In this document: one piece after another, positions 60,718-64,000 of the stretch | How positions within the stretch are numbered: position 1 is the first letter of the stretch | Layout of the letters: each line of letters opens with the position of its first letter | DNA from: Actinomycetes bacterium | Lineage (GTDB): Bacteria > Actinomycetota > Acidimicrobiia > Acidimicrobiales > Acidimicrobilacustridaceae | NCBI GenBank assembly: GCA_029782025.1 | Contig: JAKOVR010000105.1 | Span: 1-64,000, forward strand | Direction: 5' to 3' | Length of the DNA: 64,000 nt | Made by a program: the position numbers and the translations under genes | The notes under the pieces: generated by a model | The model's input: only the letters and a program-made list of their open reading frames with translations | Databases searched by the model: none | What the model was told of the DNA's origin: nothing

Positions 60718-62712
60718 GGTTCGGGGGCCCGGGGCGTCGACCCCACGCGTCGCGCCCACCCCGCCCGCCCCGCCCGGCGGTGGATCGGCGCCCTCGCCGC
60801 CACGGCTGCGGTCCTCGCCGGCGCCGCCGGTTGTGGCGCCGACGGTGCCGGGGGCCGGAGCACCGGCACGGCCGGCGCGGGCGGTGGCGGGGCCGGGTCC
60901 GGCGCCTGCGAATGGTCGATGACTGGGGCGTCGCTGGCCCGCACCTTCACCGCGACCTGTCCCAGCGCCATCACCCCGGCCACGGTCGGTCGGCTCGAGG
61001 AAGCCTGGTTCGCCGGCACCGACGACGTGGTCACCACCTCCCCCGCCGTGGTGGGCGGGGTGGTGTACGTGGGCGATTGGTCGGGCACCTTCTACGCCCT
61101 CGACGCCGCCACCGGCGCCCGGCGCTGGACCTTCGCCATCCCCGACAAGCAGGCCAGCATCTACGCCGGCCAGATCACCGGCGGCGCCGCCGTCGGCGAC
61201 CTCGGCGGGGTGCGCACGGTGGTGTTCGGCGGCGGCAAGACCGTGTACGCCCTTCACGCCGCCACCGGGGCCCTGCGCTGGAAGCACACGATCGCGCCGG
61301 CCCAGAAGGACGACACCACCGAGATCGAGACGAGCGTCGCCATCGCCGACGGGACGGTGCTGGCCGGCTACGACGTGCACAACAGCCCCAACTTCCGCGC
61401 CGGCGTGGTGGCGCTCGACGGGCGCACCGGCGAGTCGGTGTGGACCTGGGACGGCGACAAGGGCCGCGAGCCGAGCGGGTGCGCCGACGTCTGGGGCAGC
61501 CCGGCCGTCGACGTGAGTCGGAAGCTCGTGTTCTTCGGCACCGGCAACTGCACGACCTCACCCAAGAACTACGCGCCCCACGCCGAGGCCATCATCGCCG
61601 TCCACCTCGACACGGGCGAGACGGCCTGGACCTACCAGCCCCACGCGCCCAACAACGACGACCTCGACTTCGCCGGCTACCCCAACCTGTTCGAGATCGA
61701 CGGCCGCCCGGTGGTGGGGCTCGGCAACAAGGACGGCACCTACTACACCGTCGATCGCAACACCGGGGCACCGGTGTGGAAGGCCAAGGCCACCGAGCCC
61801 GGCATCACCAAGCCGGGCAGCGGCTTCAGCACCGGCGGGTTCATCGGCGGCACCGCGGTGGCCGACGGCGTGGTCGCCGGCGGCACGGCGGTGGGGCCGT
61901 CGCCGTACCTCCACGGCATCGACGCCCGCACCGGCCGCATCCTGTGGCAGCAGGCCAAGGCCGAGGCCACCTACGCCAGCGTGGCCACCGTCAACGGGGT
62001 GCTCTTCAGCGGCGGCAACGACTTCACCCTGCGGGCCCTCGACCTGCACACGGGCGACATCCTCTGGAGCCACGAGATGAAGGGGGCGGTGGCGGGCGGG
62101 CCGGCCGTCGTGGGCGACGAGGTCTTCGCCGTGGCCGGCATCCGGGAGCCGGGGAGCGACGCCCCGTCCAAGAGCAGCGGCGTGACCAAGTTCCGCCTGG
62201 CCCCCGCCGGTCAGGGCACGACCACCACGGCCAAGGCCACCACCGGCGGCACGGGCGTGCCGGTGGCCAAGCTGGCCAACCAGGCCGGCAGCCAACCCTG
62301 CCTCGGCACCGCCTGCCCGCTGCCGTTCAACCTCAAGCCGGTCCCCGCCGGGCTGACCCCGACGGGCACCCTGACCATCACGCCGGCCCCGTACTCGATC
62401 AGCATCACCGCCTCCGGGCTGGGCCGACCCGACCAGTGGCTCACCCCCGGCAGCCAGGCCGCCGACGAGGGGGCGAAGGTGTTCGCGCTCTACATCAGCG
62501 AGAGCGACGACAACCCGGTCGGGGGTCTGCTCTGCGTGCTCGACGAGGCCGCGGCCTGCACCGCCCGGACCCTGCCCCGGTCCACCACCTACAACCGCAT
62601 CACGCTGCTGGCGGTGAACGACCCCTCGACGCTGCCGCCCATCGCCCAGGGCCTCGCCCGCATCGTGACCACGGTGTCGTTCTCACCCCTGCTCGCCCCG
62701 GAGGCCGGATGA
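60712..62712 (+). CDS. PQQ-binding-type beta-propeller lipoprotein
   Basis: This 666-residue protein has a signal with LAGAAGC lipobox, a Gly-rich linker and an eight-bladed PQQ-type propeller with the repeated tryptophan motif: YALDAATGARRWTF, YALHAATGALRWKH, VALDGRTGESVWTW, AVHLDTGETAWTY, YTVDRNTGAPVWKA. This suggests a polyvinyl-alcohol-dehydrogenase-like or other PQQ-dependent oxidoreductase, although a pure binding propeller is possible. A separate C-terminal domain follows after residue 520. The ATG at 60712 is chosen because TAGCAT precedes it by 7 bases. Its stop overlaps the next gene (ATGA). Confidence 0.82.
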   Translation: MSGSGARGVDPTRRAHPARPARRWIGALAATAAVLAGAAGCGADGAGGRSTGTAGAGGGGAGSGACEWSMTGASLARTFTATCPSAITPATVGRLEEAWFAGTDDVVTTSPAVVGGVVYVGDWSGTFYALDAATGARRWTFAIPDKQASIYAGQITGGAAVGDLGGVRTVVFGGGKTVYALHAATGALRWKHTIAPAQKDDTTEIETSVAIADGTVLAGYDVHNSPNFRAGVVALDGRTGESVWTWDGDKGREPSGCADVWGSPAVDVSRKLVFFGTGNCTTSPKNYAPHAEAIIAVHLDTGETAWTYQPHAPNNDDLDFAGYPNLFEIDGRPVVGLGNKDGTYYTVDRNTGAPVWKAKATEPGITKPGSGFSTGGFIGGTAVADGVVAGGTAVGPSPYLHGIDARTGRILWQQAKAEATYASVATVNGVLFSGGNDFTLRALDLHTGDILWSHEMKGAVAGGPAVVGDEVFAVAGIREPGSDAPSKSSGVTKFRLAPAGQGTTTTAKATTGGTGVPVAKLANQAGSQPCLGTACPLPFNLKPVPAGLTPTGTLTITPAPYSISITASGLGRPDQWLTPGSQAADEGAKVFALYISESDDNPVGGLLCVLDEAAACTARTLPRSTTYNRITLLAVNDPSTLPPIAQGLARIVTTVSFSPLLAPEAG

Positions 62713-63941
62713 TCCGCCCACGCCGTACCCGCACCCTGACCGCCGTCGCCGCCGCCCTCCTGGTTAGCGCCGCGGCCTGCAGTTCCTCCGGCTCGACACC
62801 CCCCGGCGGCACGGCCGGCCCGGCCACGTCCGCCCGCACCGCCGGCGCCGGGACGACACCGGCCACGGGTCGGGCGGCGGGGACGGCCATCGTGTTCAAC
62901 GGCCAGGGCAACAACCTCGACGCCTACGAGGCCCAGCCGCCGTTCCGCACGCAGCGGGTGATCACCACCGCGGCGAAGGACCCCGCCGGCATGGACATCA
63001 ACGCCCAGCTGTGCTTCTTCCCCGACGGGTCGAACCGGTTCGTGGCCGGGGAGGACACCAACCAGACCAAGGGCGACCGGCAGGGCTGGGGCATCTTCCA
63101 GTTGGAGGGAACCGCGGTCGGGTCGCTCAAGGCGCGCGAGGTGGCCAAGCTCGTGCCCACGTTCCAGGGCAGCGAGGACAACGCCGAGAACTACGGCTGC
63201 GGCTTCCTGAAGGACGGCCGCATCGTCACCACCGACGTCGGCAACCAGGCCCTCGGCCCGGCCGACGGCCAGCTCATCGTGTGGTTCCCGCCCTTCGACT
63301 CGCACACGGTGAAGTACTGCAAGATCGACGTCCACATCGCCACGGCCCAGAGCATCTGGGTCGACCCCGACGACAACGTGTGGGTGGCCGCAGCCCGGCC
63401 GGGCACGGTCGAGGGCGACACCGGGTCGGGCGTGTGGAAGTACGCCGGCCCCTTCCCCACCGCCGACACGCCCGGGGCAGGGTGCGGCAAGAAGGACAGC
63501 ACCGGCGCCCCCCTGGCCGACTCGGTCACCAAGACCCGGGTCATCGTGCCCGGCGAGCCCGGGCTGCTCTCGCCGGCCGGCATCGCCCCCACCGGCACGG
63601 GCACGCTCTACGTGAGCAGCGTGGCCACCGGCTACATCAACGAGTACCGGCTCGACGGCAGCTTCGTGCGCACCATCCTGCAGCCGCCCGCCGGCGAGAA
63701 GCTGGGCGAGAAGCCCTACTCCACGGGCACCCCGCTCGGCATCGGCGTGGCCCCCGACGGTTCGGTGTTCTACGCCGACATCGGCATCGTCAGCAGCGCG
63801 AAGGGGATCGGCCCCGGCAACGGCACCGGCACCGTGCGCCGCATCGCCTTCAAGGACGGCCAGCCCCAACCCCCCGAGACGCTGGCCTCGGGCCTCGCCT
63901 TCCCCGACGGCATCGGCATCTGGACGCCGCCGGCCGGGTGA
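62709..63941 (+). CDS. SMP-30/NHL-like beta-propeller lipoprotein
   Basis: This 410-residue protein has a lipoprotein signal (LLVSAAAC) and a Gly/Thr-rich linker, then a propeller with SIWVDPDDNVWVAAAR, AGIAPTGTGTLYVSSVATGYINEY, LGIGVAPDGSVFYADIGI and a C-terminal LASGLAFPDGIGIW. These repeats are like SMP-30/gluconolactonase or NHL proteins. Cys residues in ENYGCGFLKDG and YCKIDV could form disulfides. It overlaps the upstream PQQ-type gene by 4 bases, so the two secreted propellers probably act together. Confidence 0.75.
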   Translation: MIRPRRTRTLTAVAAALLVSAAACSSSGSTPPGGTAGPATSARTAGAGTTPATGRAAGTAIVFNGQGNNLDAYEAQPPFRTQRVITTAAKDPAGMDINAQLCFFPDGSNRFVAGEDTNQTKGDRQGWGIFQLEGTAVGSLKAREVAKLVPTFQGSEDNAENYGCGFLKDGRIVTTDVGNQALGPADGQLIVWFPPFDSHTVKYCKIDVHIATAQSIWVDPDDNVWVAAARPGTVEGDTGSGVWKYAGPFPTADTPGAGCGKKDSTGAPLADSVTKTRVIVPGEPGLLSPAGIAPTGTGTLYVSSVATGYINEYRLDGSFVRTILQPPAGEKLGEKPYSTGTPLGIGVAPDGSVFYADIGIVSSAKGIGPGNGTGTVRRIAFKDGQPQPPETLASGLAFPDGIGIWTPPAG

Positions 63942-63976
63942 CGGCGACGACACCGGCGCGGGCTAGCGTCGGGGCG

Positions 63977-64000
63977 TTGGAGACCGAGCCGGACCCCGGG
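63977..64000 (+). CDS. possible gene start at window edge
   Basis: TTG at 63977 (peptide begins LETEPDPG, M in vivo) lies 7 bases after TAGCGT (63964-63969), the same spacing as other leaderless starts here. Only eight codons are inside the window, so the call rests on that spacing alone. Confidence 0.25.

Overview
The window is 64 kb of very GC-rich DNA (hand counts of single lines give about 73% G+C for typical coding sequence). The gene content points to an actinomycete-type bacterium, most consistent with class Acidimicrobiia: an F420-type luciferase-like oxidoreductase, a DUF222/HNH endonuclease, a Pit/DUF47 phosphate pair, acyl-CoA enzymes, and many start codons preceded by a TAnnnT hexamer only 6-8 bases upstream, the layout expected of leaderless transcripts. 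The assignment is inference; no rRNA or marker phylogeny is available here.

Layout. 0-3.7 kb (minus): the end of a Cys-rich protein, an FHA protein, a tail-anchored protein, an orphan sufB and a lipoprotein PQQ-type sugar dehydrogenase. 3.7-7.1 kb (plus): a multi-PAS GGDEF-EAL protein. 7-11.6 kb (minus): an F420-type oxidoreductase followed by a heterodimeric ABC exporter. 11.7-18.6 kb: DUF2752, gamma-carbonic-anhydrase-like, flavin reductase, MBL hydrolase, alpha/beta hydrolase, then a tight MaoC-SGNH hydrolase-methyltransferase-mutY run and a zinc-ribbon protein. 18.7-22.8 kb: an acyl-CoA dehydrogenase with an N-terminal extension, dienelactone hydrolase, and the Pit/DUF47 pair. 22.9-27.8 kb: a five-gene overlapping operon with two universal stress proteins and a CpaE/TadZ-like ATPase, facing another tandem stress protein and an IF-2B-like protein. 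27.8-33 kb: membrane protein, thioredoxin-like protein, and an SDR, GT-C membrane protein and peptide-binding lipoprotein run. 32.8-34.7 kb: a TetR regulator and an unrecognised two-ExxH protein diverging from a 32-bp palindrome. 34.7-43.5 kb: DUF1501/DUF1800 pair, a HExxH membrane protein, and a large subtilase-like protein with an FG-GAP propeller and LPXTG tail, then an esterase. 43.5-47.4 kb: AurF-like oxygenase with its TetR gene, ADP-ribosylglycohydrolase, and an ArsR/AHSA1 pair. 47.5-51.3 kb: a lower-GC stretch (HEAT-like protein, DUF3800), tRNA-Leu(UAA), and an HNH gene whose 3' end runs into the tRNA. 51.3-57.4 kb: hypotheticals, a Fe-S PD-(D/E)XK nuclease, a second peptide-binding lipoprotein and a GH31 glycosidase. 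57.5-64 kb: thiolase-like, enoyl-CoA hydratase and SDR genes diverging from two secreted beta-propeller lipoproteins.

How the genes work together. Several units are self-contained and carry their own regulation: TetR plus palindrome plus target (33.4 kb), AurF-like oxygenase plus TetR (44 kb), ArsR plus AHSA1 with an operator across its own start codon (47.4 kb), and an acyl-CoA cluster in which two promoters share one operator sequence (59.9 and 60.7 kb). The stress operon at 22.9-26.1 kb, diverging from phosphate transport genes, is the most system-like unit without an obvious precedent known to me. No IS element, prophage, CRISPR array or rRNA was seen, and there is no gene-free stretch longer than about 210 bases.
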